DNA from: Mucilaginibacter yixingensis
GTDB lineage: Bacteria > Bacteroidota > Bacteroidia > Sphingobacteriales > Sphingobacteriaceae
DNA length: 64,000 nucleotides
Direction of reading: 5' to 3'
Assembly (NCBI RefSeq): GCF_041080815.1
Contig: NZ_CP160205.1
Span: 4,340,001 to 4,404,000, forward strand
Part shown: in pieces, positions 42,628 to 50,955 of the stretch
How positions within the stretch are numbered: the stretch's first letter is position 1
Layout of the letters: each line of letters opens with the position of its first letter
Position numbers and translations under genes: made by a program
Notes under the pieces: model-generated
Databases searched by the model: none
Told to the model about the DNA's origin: nothing
What the model saw: the letters and a program-made list of their open reading frames with translations, nothing else

Positions 42628-43218
42628 TCAAGACTTCAAAGTGTTCTTTCTGATCCGACTGAGGGTTTCGGGGGATAAACCAAGATAAGATGCGATCATA
42701 TTCAGCGGGAACCGCTGCAGAAAATGCGGGTATTTACTAACAAGGTCCGCGTACCGTTCTTCTGCGGTATATCCGAACGCAACCTGTACCCTGTTTTGAT
42801 TTGCGATAGCATAGTTTTGTTTGATAACCTCCTGCATCGCTGTAAAGGCCGGAATTGAGGTGAAAAACTGTTCAACCTGCGCATTGGTAACTTGCAAAAG
42901 TTCAAGATCTTCCAACGCTTCGATATTATACCGGCTTGGTGTTAAATGGTAGTAACTTTCAAAATCGGCCAGCCACCAATTCTCTACGCTTAACTTCAGG
43001 ATGTGTTCATGCCCCTTTTCGTCTACACTGAACATCCTGGCAGATCCTTTTACAACGAATCCGGTATATTTACATATATCCCCTTCCTGCAAGAAGTATT
43101 GGCGCTTACGTAGTTTTTTGGGTTTCATATGAGCCATAAATACCAGCTTTTCATCGTCGGAGAGCGTTATTCCGGATAAATTCTGTACATAATCAAAAAA
43201 CACGTCGAAAGCGGGCAT
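42628..43218 (-). CDS. Crp/Fnr-family transcriptional regulator
   Basis: 196 aa. Effector-binding beta-barrel at about 30-120 (FLQEGDICKYTGFVVKGSAR, ENWWLADFESYY) and C-terminal helix-turn-helix (FPLNMIASYLGLSPETLSRIRK). Related in length and layout to the regulator at 38851. Likely regulator of the two SDR genes it precedes (inference from operon order). Confidence 0.9.
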   Translation of the reverse strand: MPAFDVFFDYVQNLSGITLSDDEKLVFMAHMKPKKLRKRQYFLQEGDICKYTGFVVKGSARMFSVDEKGHEHILKLSVENWWLADFESYYHLTPSRYNIEALEDLELLQVTNAQVEQFFTSIPAFTAMQEVIKQNYAIANQNRVQVAFGYTAEERYADLVSKYPHFLQRFPLNMIASYLGLSPETLSRIRKNTLKS

Positions 43219-43394
43219 CTTACCTATAACTAATTAATCACAATTTTAACTAAGCTACCCCATAATTAATAAAAAATGTTAAAGGTTTATTTTAAAGGGT
43301 TTTATTATGACAACTTTCAGGATTCTTGAACAATTTGCGCACGATGGTACCTCGTACAAGGATATGAGCCCGTAAACTGCCAGATATAAAATAA

Positions 43395-43426
43395 AAAAGC
43401 CTCAAATCTTTCGACTTGAGGCTTTC
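43395..43426 (-). terminator. Terminator of the damaged tRNA-fMet unit
   Basis: AAAAAAGCCTCAA facing TTGAGGCTTTCTTTT. Same type and position as the hairpins after the two intact tRNA copies. Confidence 0.75.
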
Positions 43427-43434
43427 TTTTCCGG

Positions 43435-43500
43435 TAGCGGGAACAGGACTCGAACCTATGATTTTCGGGTTATGAGCCCGACGAGCTACCAACTACTCCA
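43435..43500 (-). pseudogene. Truncated tRNA-fMet copy
   Basis: 66 of the 73 tRNA nucleotides remain and match the intact copy at 43945-44017 (offset exactly 510 bp) with only three substitutions. The 5' acceptor strand TGCGGGA is replaced by AAATACT, so the acceptor stem cannot form. The D-arm here also encodes the last codons and stop of the 43486-43887 gene. Confidence 0.85.
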
Positions 43501-43887
43501 GTATTTAACAACAATCTGTTTGTCAGATGTCTGCTTATGCGATTCAGGATCAAAAATAGTGTATCCTTTTTCCTTAGTATAAAGAATAAGTATCTCGTCA
43601 TTTATAATACTACTAACAACATTTACAGCATCCACAATATCATCATCTATATAATTATAGTCGTACGTTGTTATATGAGTGTGCCAATCATTTAGATCTT
43701 CAAGGCCGGTAAATCCTATTGTAATCTCAACGTCCTGAGTTGTAATCCATAGCTTAAAATTCTTATTTGGACTTTCAATTTCAATATTGATAATATTACC
43801 AGGCCTGTTCACTACACAAACTTTAAATTGCGGAAAGTGATTTAACAATCTAGATATTACATAAGCTGTGAATTCTTGCTGGTTCAT
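43486..43887 (-). CDS. Orphan 133-residue protein fused into the tRNA-fMet remnant
   Basis: 133 aa, acidic, soluble, starting MNQQEFTAYVISRLLNHFPQ. I do not recognise the family. The mix of amphipathic N-terminal helix, beta-strands (NIINIEIES, FKLWITT, VEITIGFTG) and a DDDIVDAVNVVSSIIN helix resembles small immunity proteins of toxin systems, but this is impression only. It is visibly AT-richer than its neighbours. Its last residues WSSW and its TAG stop are read from the D-arm of the truncated tRNA. It starts just past the terminator of the tRNA copy upstream. Confidence 0.7.
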   Translation of the reverse strand: MNQQEFTAYVISRLLNHFPQFKVCVVNRPGNIINIEIESPNKNFKLWITTQDVEITIGFTGLEDLNDWHTHITTYDYNYIDDDIVDAVNVVSSIINDEILILYTKEKGYTIFDPESHKQTSDKQIVVKYWSSW

Positions 43888-43900
43888 TATTCTGCAAAAT

Positions 43901-43937
43901 AAAAAAGCCTCTCAGATTATCTCTAAGAGGCTTTTCT
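43901..43937 (-). terminator. Terminator after the second tRNA-fMet
   Basis: AAAAAAGCCTCT facing AGAGGCTTTTCTTTT, minus-strand T-run. It would tend to stop tRNA transcripts before the orphan gene. Confidence 0.75.
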
Positions 43938-43944
43938 TTTCCGG

Positions 43945-44017
<73 letters not shown>

Positions 44018-44098
44018 CTATTGTTGTTATTCTTTTCGGCCATAAACCGCGAAAAGGCGTTTTGTTTGAATTGTGATCTGCTAACACAATGCTGATAA

Positions 44099-44131
44099 AG
44101 AAAAAGCCTCAAGACTCTCGACTTAAGGCTC
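44099..44131 (-). terminator. Hairpin after the first tRNA-fMet
   Basis: AAAAAGCCTCAAG facing CTTAAGGCTCTTCTTTTT (one mismatch). Part of the repeating tRNA-hairpin unit. Confidence 0.65.
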
Positions 44132-44144
44132 TTCTTTTTCTGGG

Positions 44145-44217
<73 letters not shown>

Positions 44218-44297
44218 CTATTTTGTGTATTACATAACGGTCATAACCCCCGATATGTTTTTCCAATCATCAAAAAGCAAATCTGCTTCGTTTTAAA

Positions 44298-44328
44298 TTG
44301 GAATGCAAAGATATAATTCGTTTCTTTG
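44298..44328 (+). promoter_or_regulatory. Promoter of era (plus arm of a symmetric divergent promoter)
   Basis: -33 TTG (44298-44300), 20-nt spacer, -7 TTTCTTTG (44321-44328). Transcription would start near 44333, 25 bp before the era ATG. It overlaps completely with the opposite promoter. Confidence 0.65.
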
Positions 44329-44336
44329 CATTCCAA
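44306..44336 (-). promoter_or_regulatory. Promoter of the tRNA-fMet locus (minus arm)
   Basis: -33 TTG (44336-44334), 20-nt spacer, -7 TATCTTTG (44313-44306), a full consensus match. Arms TTGGAATGCAAAG and CTTTGCATTCCAA (44298-44310, 44324-44336) are perfectly complementary, so both promoters share one palindrome. Confidence 0.72.
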
Positions 44337-44357
44337 AATTTATTTAAAAATAATTTT

Positions 44358-45236
44358 ATGGCTCATAAGGCAGGCTTCGTTAGTATCATCGGCAAACCAA
44401 ATGCAGGTAAATCTACATTAATGAATGCTCTTGTGGGCGAAAAAATGTCTATCATCACCCCAAAGGCGCAAACCACCCGTCACCGCATTTTGGGCATTGT
44501 GAATGATGAGAACTACCAGGTTGTTTTCTCAGACACGCCCGGCATCATCAAACCGCACTATGCGCTGCATGAAAGCATGATGAGCCAGGTACAAGGCTCT
44601 ATTGTTGATGCAGACCTGATTCTGCTGATGACAGACGTTAACGAGAAACACGACGAGCAAGACGTGGTGAAACGCCTGCAAGGCTCGCAAGCACCGGTGG
44701 TAGTGCTGATCAATAAAATAGATCAGAGTGATCCGGAAGCAGTAAAACAAAAAGTAACTTATTGGGAAGAGCTGCTGAAGCCGAAGGCGGTATTTGCTAT
44801 CTCGGCCCTGAAATTCCCTAACACCTCTCACCTGCTGGAGTACATCGTTGAGCAAATGCCGGAGCATCCGCCTTATTATGAGAAAGATGCACTGACCGAC
44901 AGGAACGACCGTTTCTTTGCTTCTGAGATGATTCGCGAGCAGGTGTTTAAGCAGTACAAAAAAGAAATCCCTTACAGCACCGAGGTAGTGATCACCGCTT
45001 TTAAAGAGGATGAGACCATTTACCGCATCAGTGCCGAAATTATAGTTGAGCGCGAATCGCAGAAAAACATCCTGATTGGCAAGAACGGCGAGATGCTGAA
45101 AATAGTAGGCACCTATGCCCGTCGCGAAATGGAGAATTTTTTCCAGAAAAAGATTTTTCTCGAGATGTTTGTTAAAGTAATATCCGACTGGCGCAGCAAG
45201 AAAAACTATCTGAAAAAATTCGGGTACGAAGATTAA
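44358..45236 (+). CDS. era: GTPase Era
   Basis: Ribosome-associated GTPase needed for 30S (16S rRNA 3' end) maturation. 292 aa from the ATG at 44358 (MAHKAGFVSIIG). A longer frame from 44298 would include the promoter and is rejected. G1 GKPNAGKST (11-19), G3 DTPG, G4 NKID, and a C-terminal KH domain with IVERESQKNILIGKNGEMLK. It is followed by der after a repeat-filled 100-bp gap. Confidence 0.96.
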   Translation: MAHKAGFVSIIGKPNAGKSTLMNALVGEKMSIITPKAQTTRHRILGIVNDENYQVVFSDTPGIIKPHYALHESMMSQVQGSIVDADLILLMTDVNEKHDEQDVVKRLQGSQAPVVVLINKIDQSDPEAVKQKVTYWEELLKPKAVFAISALKFPNTSHLLEYIVEQMPEHPPYYEKDALTDRNDRFFASEMIREQVFKQYKKEIPYSTEVVITAFKEDETIYRISAEIIVERESQKNILIGKNGEMLKIVGTYARREMENFFQKKIFLEMFVKVISDWRSKKNYLKKFGYED

Positions 45237-45239
45237 TAC

Positions 45240-45332
45240 CGAGATTTGAGATGTGAGACATGAGATTTGAGACAGCATGCTAAATAAGCTGTTTTTCATC
45301 TCACGTCTCATATCTCACGTCTCACATCTAAA
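45240..45332. repeat. Inverted repeat between era and der, GAGAT family
   Basis: It begins two bases after the era stop. GAGATTTGAGATGTGAGACA on the left faces TCTCATATCTCACGTCTCAC on the right around AGCATGCTAAATAAGCTG. Long imperfect hairpin within a probable era-der transcript. Confidence 0.75.
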
Positions 45333-45339
45333 ATAAAGC

Positions 45340-46641
45340 ATGAGCAATATAGTAGCCATAGTAGGCCGCCCTAACGTGGGCAAATCAACCCTGTACAACC
45401 GCCTGACGGAAACCCGAAAGGCCATTGTAGACGACATGAGCGGCGTAACGCGCGACCGCCACTACGGCGTAGCCGAGTGGATTGGCCGTAACTTTACGGT
45501 GATTGACACCGGCGGCTATGTGCATGGCTCAGACGATGTTTTTGAGAGCGCCATCCGCGAGCAGGTAATCATTGCCATTGAAGAAGCCACTGCGCTGCTT
45601 TTTGTGGTGGATGTAACTACCGGCATTACCGACCTGGATGATGACATTGCCCAAATGCTACGTAGAAGCAAAAAACCGGTGTTTGTGGTGGTAAACAAGG
45701 TAGACAACACCTCGCTTAACGCCGATGCCAGCATTTTCTATAGCCTTGGCCTGGGCGAAATCTACAACATCTCATCGATGACCGGCAGCGGCACCGGCGA
45801 ACTGCTGGACGACGTAGTAAAAACCTTTGACGAGGACGTGGTAGAAGAAAACACGCTACCTAAATACGCCATCGTTGGTCGCCCTAACGTAGGTAAATCA
45901 TCCATCATCAACGCTTTTATTGGCGAGCAGCGTAACATTGTTACCCCTATTGCCGGCACCACACGCGATTCTATCCACATCCACTATAACCGCTATGGCC
46001 ATGAGTTTATGCTGGTAGACACCGCCGGTTTGCGCAAAAAAACCAAGGTAAAAGAGAACATTGAGTTTTACTCAGTAATGCGTACCATCAAAGCGTTGGA
46101 AGAAGCCGACGTAGTGATTCTGATGATTGATGCCGTTGAAGGTATTGAATCGCAGGATATCAACATCTTCCACCTGGCCGAGAAGAACAAGAAAGGCATT
46201 GTGATTGTGGTGAACAAGTGGGATTTGATTGAGAAGAATACCAAAACCGTTAAAGTATTTGAAGAGCAGATCCGCGAAAAGATTGCGCCGTTTACCGATG
46301 TGCCTATCATCTTTACCTCGGTAGTAGAGAAACAGCGTATCCTGAAAGTAATTGAAACTGCTGAACAGGTTTATAACAACCGCGCTAAAAAGATCCCGAC
46401 CTCAAAACTGAACGATGTGCTACTGCCTGTTATAGAGGCTATGCCGCCACCATCAACCAAAGGCAAATACGTAAAAATCAAATACATCACCCAGATTAAA
46501 GGTGTGGCACCAATGTTCGCCTTCTTCTGTAACCTGCCGCAGTATATCAAAGAGCCTTACATGCGTTTCTTAGAAAACAAACTGCGTGAGAACTTTGATT
46601 TTGAAGGTGTACCAATTCAGTTATTCTTCAGACAGAAGTAA
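45340..46641 (+). CDS. der: GTPase Der (EngA)
   Basis: Double-GTPase for 50S subunit assembly. At 433 aa it has the usual length. First G domain: GRPNVGKSTLYNRL (8-21), DTGG, NKVD. Second G domain: GRPNVGKSSIINAF (about 182-195), DTAG, NKWD. A C-terminal KH-like domain with PPPSTKGKYVKIKY binds RNA. Probably expressed with era. Confidence 0.97.
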   Translation: MSNIVAIVGRPNVGKSTLYNRLTETRKAIVDDMSGVTRDRHYGVAEWIGRNFTVIDTGGYVHGSDDVFESAIREQVIIAIEEATALLFVVDVTTGITDLDDDIAQMLRRSKKPVFVVVNKVDNTSLNADASIFYSLGLGEIYNISSMTGSGTGELLDDVVKTFDEDVVEENTLPKYAIVGRPNVGKSSIINAFIGEQRNIVTPIAGTTRDSIHIHYNRYGHEFMLVDTAGLRKKTKVKENIEFYSVMRTIKALEEADVVILMIDAVEGIESQDINIFHLAEKNKKGIVIVVNKWDLIEKNTKTVKVFEEQIREKIAPFTDVPIIFTSVVEKQRILKVIETAEQVYNNRAKKIPTSKLNDVLLPVIEAMPPPSTKGKYVKIKYITQIKGVAPMFAFFCNLPQYIKEPYMRFLENKLRENFDFEGVPIQLFFRQK

Positions 46642-46642
46642 T

Positions 46643-46764
46643 GAACCAGGATTAAACGGATTTTTAGGATTCGTATGATATAAAACAAGAGCGACGCAAT
46701 ATTGCGTCGCTCTTGTTTTATATAAAAATCCTGTAAATCCTAAAAATTCGTTAAATCCTGGTTC
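46643..46764. repeat. 122-bp palindrome between der and the glycosyltransferase
   Basis: The centre is a perfect 46-bp palindrome without loop (arm ATATAAAACAAGAGCGACGC continuing AAT, 46678-46700 / 46701-46723). It is extended by imperfect arms GAACCAGGATTAAACGG with TTTTTAGGATT, and their complement TTCGTTAAATCCTGGTTC. The right arm supplies the last four codons and the stop of the convergent glycosyltransferase gene. It probably also acts as a bidirectional terminator. Confidence 0.85.
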
Positions 46765-47743
46765 TACCATACTTCTTCACCATCCCCTCCACAATCGCCG
46801 CCGTCTCATCCGGAAAATCAACTATCACCCGTTCATCGGTGTTGATCCACTGCTCTAATACGGGGTTAAATTCATCATCAATATCATAAACCACCGGCAC
46901 ACCCAGTCTGTTAGCGGCCAAGGCATTACACTGCTGTTCGTACTGCCCTTTCATAGGGATCATCATTACCTTTTTACCCAGGTAAAGCGCTTCGGCCGGA
47001 CCTTCAAAACCGCCGCCTGTCAGCAACCCGGCGCAATTGGCCAGGCTATCATTGAACCCTTCATTGCTGATGGGATTGACATGCACATTACCTTCCCGAT
47101 AAGGCGTTTTCTGTCGTTTGGAGAAAACGTGCCATTCTACATCGGTTTTGCCCAAGTGCTCTATCAGCGTTTTATCGTCATATGCGGGCAGGTAAACCGT
47201 GTAATGCCCTTTGTTGGCCGTCGCCATCTCGCGGATACCGCTGCGGATGACAGGGGTATGGATAAAATCATCATACCGGTCAAAATGAAAGCCGATGTGA
47301 TGCGTGGTTGGCGAGTAATATTTAAAGATCAGTTCGGCCCAGTTCCATCGGTCAGGTCGGGGCGTTTTTTTAGACACAAATGAACATTGATGACTCAACG
47401 ACACCGACGGAATATTTTGCAGCCTGCAAGCCCAGGCACTAACCGGCTCAAAGTCGTTCACAATCAAATCATACTGCTTTAGCGGCAGGCTATGCATGTC
47501 CTTCCAAAGCTGGCGCAGGTCCATCAGTTTGTAGGTAGCCCATTTATCAACCCCGCCTTTGGTACCAAACACAAAACTGTAACCATGAAATTGGTACTTG
47601 AGTGGCTGCGACAATGAAACCTCTGCCTCGGTACCGCTCACCAGCAAATCAACCTCGCCATAGCGCTGCAGCAGGGGCACCATTTCGCGTGCGCGACTGA
47701 TATGTCCGTTGCCCGTGCCCTGTATTGCGAATAATATTTTCAT
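46751..47743 (-). CDS. MurG-like glycosyltransferase (TIGR00661-type)
   Basis: 330 aa. GT-B fold: N-terminal FAIQGTGNGHISRAREM (5-21) and C-terminal GLLTGGGFEGPAEALYLGKK nucleotide-sugar-binding loop near 236-255, with PMKGQYEQQCNA. Acceptor and donor unknown; members of this family are mostly uncharacterised. Its last residues (RTRI) and stop are read from the palindrome at 46643-46764. Convergent with der. Confidence 0.85.
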   Translation of the reverse strand: MKILFAIQGTGNGHISRAREMVPLLQRYGEVDLLVSGTEAEVSLSQPLKYQFHGYSFVFGTKGGVDKWATYKLMDLRQLWKDMHSLPLKQYDLIVNDFEPVSAWACRLQNIPSVSLSHQCSFVSKKTPRPDRWNWAELIFKYYSPTTHHIGFHFDRYDDFIHTPVIRSGIREMATANKGHYTVYLPAYDDKTLIEHLGKTDVEWHVFSKRQKTPYREGNVHVNPISNEGFNDSLANCAGLLTGGGFEGPAEALYLGKKVMMIPMKGQYEQQCNALAANRLGVPVVYDIDDEFNPVLEQWINTDERVIVDFPDETAAIVEGMVKKYGRTRI

Positions 47744-47857
47744 TTTGGTATTGGAATGCCATACGGTAGAAATGTTACAGCATCCACACAGGCGGTAAAG
47801 TTATCATTTGCGTGCGGGGATAAAAATTTTAAGTGGATTACTTATTGTTAACCTTTC

Positions 47858-47942
47858 TGTCATTGCGGAGGAACGAAGCAATCTCTGCGAAGGATAGTCG
47901 GAGATACATGTACAGAGATTGCTTCGTTCCTCGCAATGACGC
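47858..47942. repeat. Inverted repeat, GTCATTGCG family
   Basis: GTCATTGCGGAGGAACGAAG with CAATCTCTGCG faces GTACAGAGATTGCTTC and GTTCCTCGCAATGAC. The unit covers nearly the whole intergenic gap upstream of the HAD/ACT gene. Confidence 0.8.
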
Positions 47943-48052
47943 GGCGTTATCATCTACCAAACCCATCGTTTTTATCCACATTGAATTTTTGTTTATAAAC
48001 CCTCGGGCAAAATTCGCACATTTGCAGGCGCATAAATTTCCATCCCCACTCC

Positions 48053-49345
48053 ATGGAGCAATACTTTATTATTGACTTTGACAGTACGTTTACCCAAGTT
48101 GAGGCGCTTGACGAGCTGGCACGTATCTCATTAAAAAACCGCCCCGACGCCGAAGACGTTTACCGGCAGATTGAAGAATACACCAACGCCTCAATGGAAG
48201 GCCGTCTTTCGTTCTCAGAAAGTTTGGCTGCCCGCGTGCGTTTGCTGGAAGCTGATCGTGATCATCTTAAACAACTGATCAGTCACCTGAAGAAGAAAGT
48301 ATCTACCTCGTTCTCACGCAACAGCAACTTCTTTAAGACCCATGCTGATAACGTGCTGATCGTTTCGGGTGGTTTTAAAGAGTTTATCACCCCGGTGGTA
48401 ACCGAGTATCATATCAAAAAAGAAAACATCTACGCCAATACTTTTGAGTTTGATGAAGATGGCAAGATCATTGGATATGACCACGACAACCCCCTTTCGC
48501 AAGAAGGCGGCAAGGTAAAACTACTGCGTGAGATGAACCTGCAGGGCGAGATTTTTGGCATTGGCGATGGTTACTCAGATTTTCAACTGAAAGAATCGGG
48601 ACTGATTAAACGTTTCTTTGCTTTTACGGAGAACATTGCCCGTAAATCTGTCATTGAAAAAGCCGACCACGTTACCCCGAGCTTTGACGAGTTTTTATAT
48701 ATCAACAAGCTGCCACGCGCTATCTCCTATCCTAAAAACCGCATTAAATGCCTGGTTGTTGGCGATATAGGCGAAGAAGCGCTATCGCAGATGCAGAAAG
48801 AGGGCTACAACATCCGCCACCGCGAGGAGATTGAAGATAAATACCTGCAAGAAGCCGGCGTGCTTTTCTGCGATGAAGCTCACCAACCTACGCCAGAGCA
48901 ATTAGCTGCCGCCGGCAGACTGAAAGTGATTGGTTGTTTCGGTCGCGTACAGGGCCGTAAGCTCATGGATGCTGCTTGCGAGAATGGTATCATTATTTTT
49001 GATGATCCACGTAACAACCCACGTAACCTTGATTTTATTCCTAAACGTGTAATGGCGTTTATGAACGAGGGCAGAACCCACATGAGCTGCAACTTCCCAG
49101 ATTTGCAGCCACCACGTGTTAGCAACGCCCACCGTTTGATTCACATTCACAAAAACGTACCGGGCATTCTGGCTAAGATCAACGAGGTATTTGCCCGCCA
49201 CAACATCAACATTGTGGGCGAGTTCCTGGTAACCAATCCACAGATTGGTTATGTAATTACAGACGTAAATACTGGTTATGACACCCAGGTATTAGACGAA
49301 CTGAAAGCGATTGAGCATACCATTAAGTTCAGGTTGCTCTACTAA
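48053..49345 (+). CDS. SerB-like HAD phosphatase fused to a reduced SerA segment and an ACT domain
   Basis: 430 aa. Residues 1-205: HAD-IB phosphatase with the nucleophile motif DFDSTFTQVEALDELA, VSGGFKEF and the GDGYSDF motif III-IV, as in phosphoserine phosphatase. Residues about 225-345: a segment resembling the substrate-binding half of 3-phosphoglycerate dehydrogenase (YPKNRIKCLVVGDI, LKVIGCFGRVQG). The NAD-binding Rossmann core (GxGxxG) is absent. Residues about 355-430: C-terminal ACT domain (IHIHKNVPGILAKINEVFARH). Relatives in this phylum are about 630 aa with a complete SerA. Likely serine synthesis phosphatase with a serine-sensing tail (inference). Confidence 0.8.
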   Translation: MEQYFIIDFDSTFTQVEALDELARISLKNRPDAEDVYRQIEEYTNASMEGRLSFSESLAARVRLLEADRDHLKQLISHLKKKVSTSFSRNSNFFKTHADNVLIVSGGFKEFITPVVTEYHIKKENIYANTFEFDEDGKIIGYDHDNPLSQEGGKVKLLREMNLQGEIFGIGDGYSDFQLKESGLIKRFFAFTENIARKSVIEKADHVTPSFDEFLYINKLPRAISYPKNRIKCLVVGDIGEEALSQMQKEGYNIRHREEIEDKYLQEAGVLFCDEAHQPTPEQLAAAGRLKVIGCFGRVQGRKLMDAACENGIIIFDDPRNNPRNLDFIPKRVMAFMNEGRTHMSCNFPDLQPPRVSNAHRLIHIHKNVPGILAKINEVFARHNINIVGEFLVTNPQIGYVITDVNTGYDTQVLDELKAIEHTIKFRLLY

Positions 49346-49378
49346 AATTCGGATTTCGGAAGTTCGATTTCGGATTTA
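49346..49378. repeat. TTCGGATTTCGG-family repeat
   Basis: AATTCGGATTTCGGAAGTTC followed by GATTTCGGATTT. It begins right after the stop codon of the preceding gene. Confidence 0.65.
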
Positions 49379-49390
49379 TATAAATATAAA

Positions 49391-49429
49391 AAGGAAAAGC
49401 GCGATGGCAAACCATCGCGCTTTTCTTTT
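49391..49429 (+). terminator. Terminator of the HAD/ACT gene
   Basis: AAAAGCGCGATGG / CCATCGCGCTTTT with a 4-nt loop and a T-run on both sides. Confidence 0.9.
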
Positions 49430-49435
49430 ATTATC

Positions 49436-49530
49436 CACGTCATGCTGAACTTGTTTCGGCACCCTACACGCAAAGTTAACAAGCATGACTGGCCAGCATG
49501 TGGGATCCCGAAACAAGTTCGGGACGACTT
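49436..49530. repeat. Inverted repeat, GTCATGCTGAACTTGTTTCGG family
   Basis: CGTCATGCTGAACTTGTTTC on the left faces CCGAAACAAGTTCGGGACGAC on the right, between convergent genes. Inner AACAAGCATGACTGGCCAGC is an added copy. Confidence 0.65.
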
Positions 49531-49539
49531 AATGGCGTC

Positions 49540-50883
49540 TTACTTTACATTTTTCAAATACGCCGCCATATCATCTCCCAAACCCACATTCAGTTTATTG
49601 AGTTTATTGACGTAGAAAGCGCGTACATCTTTCCAATGATAGTACGTCGATGCGTTTTTCAGTCCGGTAATATGTACTTCCTTTTCGTTTAATAAAAACT
49701 TCACTAACAGATCGGTAGTGCCAGCTTTACGATAAAAGATCCACTGGATGTTAGAGCTCAGCGGAATTACGTTTGACGATTTCCAGGCGGCCTCGATGTT
49801 TTTCATATCAGCAGCTACCTTGTCCGCGCCGGTCATACCCAACAGGGCGGCAAATGGCGCTATGGTCTCGGCATGGGCCAGGCGCAGTTGGGCATTAGGT
49901 TTGCCGGTTTTAATAAATTCATCAGTAGTGTTGATAAAGTTAACCAGCAAAGGCACGGCAATGCGCACCTGAATGCCGTTAGCATCGGTGCCTGGCGCTT
50001 TTTTCAGATAGTCATCAGCAACGTCAAGTTTACTTAGAGCAGCTTGCTCGGCGCATGTAAATAATGGCGCAAAATTAACATCAGTCCACTGGTAACCCGC
50101 CTTTTTAATTTCAGCCTGCAATGAGTAAACAATGGTGGCAAAGCCAAAAACATCGCCTACTAGCTTATCCTCCTGTGCGGGCTTCAGCGTTTTCAGGAAA
50201 GCAGGCTGGAACCATTTAACAGCCAGCGTGTGGTTAACGACATCAATCTTTAATGACTCGCGCAGTGTGTTCATGGGCTTTTCCCAACTGCCACCGTCTT
50301 CAAACGCGGTGTAGGTTGGCGACGAGTCATAGAAACGCAGATCGGTATCGTCGTTATATTCTTTCACATCGGCACTGTCTTTAAAACCAGCTTTCAGGCC
50401 TTGCAAAAAGGCGTCAGCGCTTTGTTTGGTGCGGATTTCTTTGGTATAACCCACATTCAACTCTACCTTGCCGGTAAACACTGATGGATAGTGCGCGTAC
50501 ATACGTTTGCCAATGCCCCGCAGTTCATCACGGCCTTCGTCTGATATGGATTTTACTTGTCCTTTTTCAACTGCGGTAAGGTTTTGCACCAATTTCCATA
50601 AATGCTGCCCCGCAGCGGTGAGGGCTTTGGCACTATCGGCCCGGTGCAGCAATTGCCAGGCAAATGAGGTATTCACCTCTTTGGTTAAATGCCTCGCCCC
50701 GTGGCGACCGACATGGTTAATAAATACCGGCTTGTATCCTGCAGGAACTACAGACGGATGATAGGCAGGTGCCTTATACAATGTTTTGGTGCCCAGCCAA
50801 TCGCTGTTGCAATTTTGGGCGTTTACTGCGGTTGCAGCTAGCAACAACGCTGCAGAAAACAATAGGCTTTTTTTATGTAACAT
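49540..50883 (-). CDS. Secreted histidine-type phosphatase (MINPP/phytase-like)
   Basis: 447 aa with a signal peptide (MLHKKSLLFSAALLLAATAVNAQ). Histidine acid phosphatase motif INHVGRHGARH puts the nucleophile at His61. The proton-donor motif is HAET near residue 345, the HAE form used by multiple inositol-polyphosphate phosphatases rather than HD. It probably removes phosphate from inositol phosphates or similar esters outside the cytoplasm. It ends a minus-strand series: TonB receptor, beta-helix lipoprotein, this enzyme. Confidence 0.86.
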   Translation of the reverse strand: MLHKKSLLFSAALLLAATAVNAQNCNSDWLGTKTLYKAPAYHPSVVPAGYKPVFINHVGRHGARHLTKEVNTSFAWQLLHRADSAKALTAAGQHLWKLVQNLTAVEKGQVKSISDEGRDELRGIGKRMYAHYPSVFTGKVELNVGYTKEIRTKQSADAFLQGLKAGFKDSADVKEYNDDTDLRFYDSSPTYTAFEDGGSWEKPMNTLRESLKIDVVNHTLAVKWFQPAFLKTLKPAQEDKLVGDVFGFATIVYSLQAEIKKAGYQWTDVNFAPLFTCAEQAALSKLDVADDYLKKAPGTDANGIQVRIAVPLLVNFINTTDEFIKTGKPNAQLRLAHAETIAPFAALLGMTGADKVAADMKNIEAAWKSSNVIPLSSNIQWIFYRKAGTTDLLVKFLLNEKEVHITGLKNASTYYHWKDVRAFYVNKLNKLNVGLGDDMAAYLKNVK

Positions 50884-50899
50884 GGCTTGTAATTATACT

Positions 50900-50929
50900 A
50901 AAAAACTCAGGACCCCATGAGGCCCTGAG
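50900..50929 (-). terminator. Weak terminator between the beta-helix and phosphatase genes
   Basis: CTCAGG / CCTGAG stem (extendable with GG/CC) and TTTTTT after it on the minus strand. It may limit read-through into the phosphatase gene. Confidence 0.6.
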
Positions 50930-50955
50930 CAAGTGAGGTTTAGTGATTTTTTCTA

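Noticed and set aside
44298..44357. 20-codon N-terminal extension of era
   Set aside because: It overlaps the divergent promoter; Era families start at MxHKAGFV-like sequence.
44529..45311. 260-codon minus-strand ORF
   Set aside because: Antisense to era; no domain recognised.
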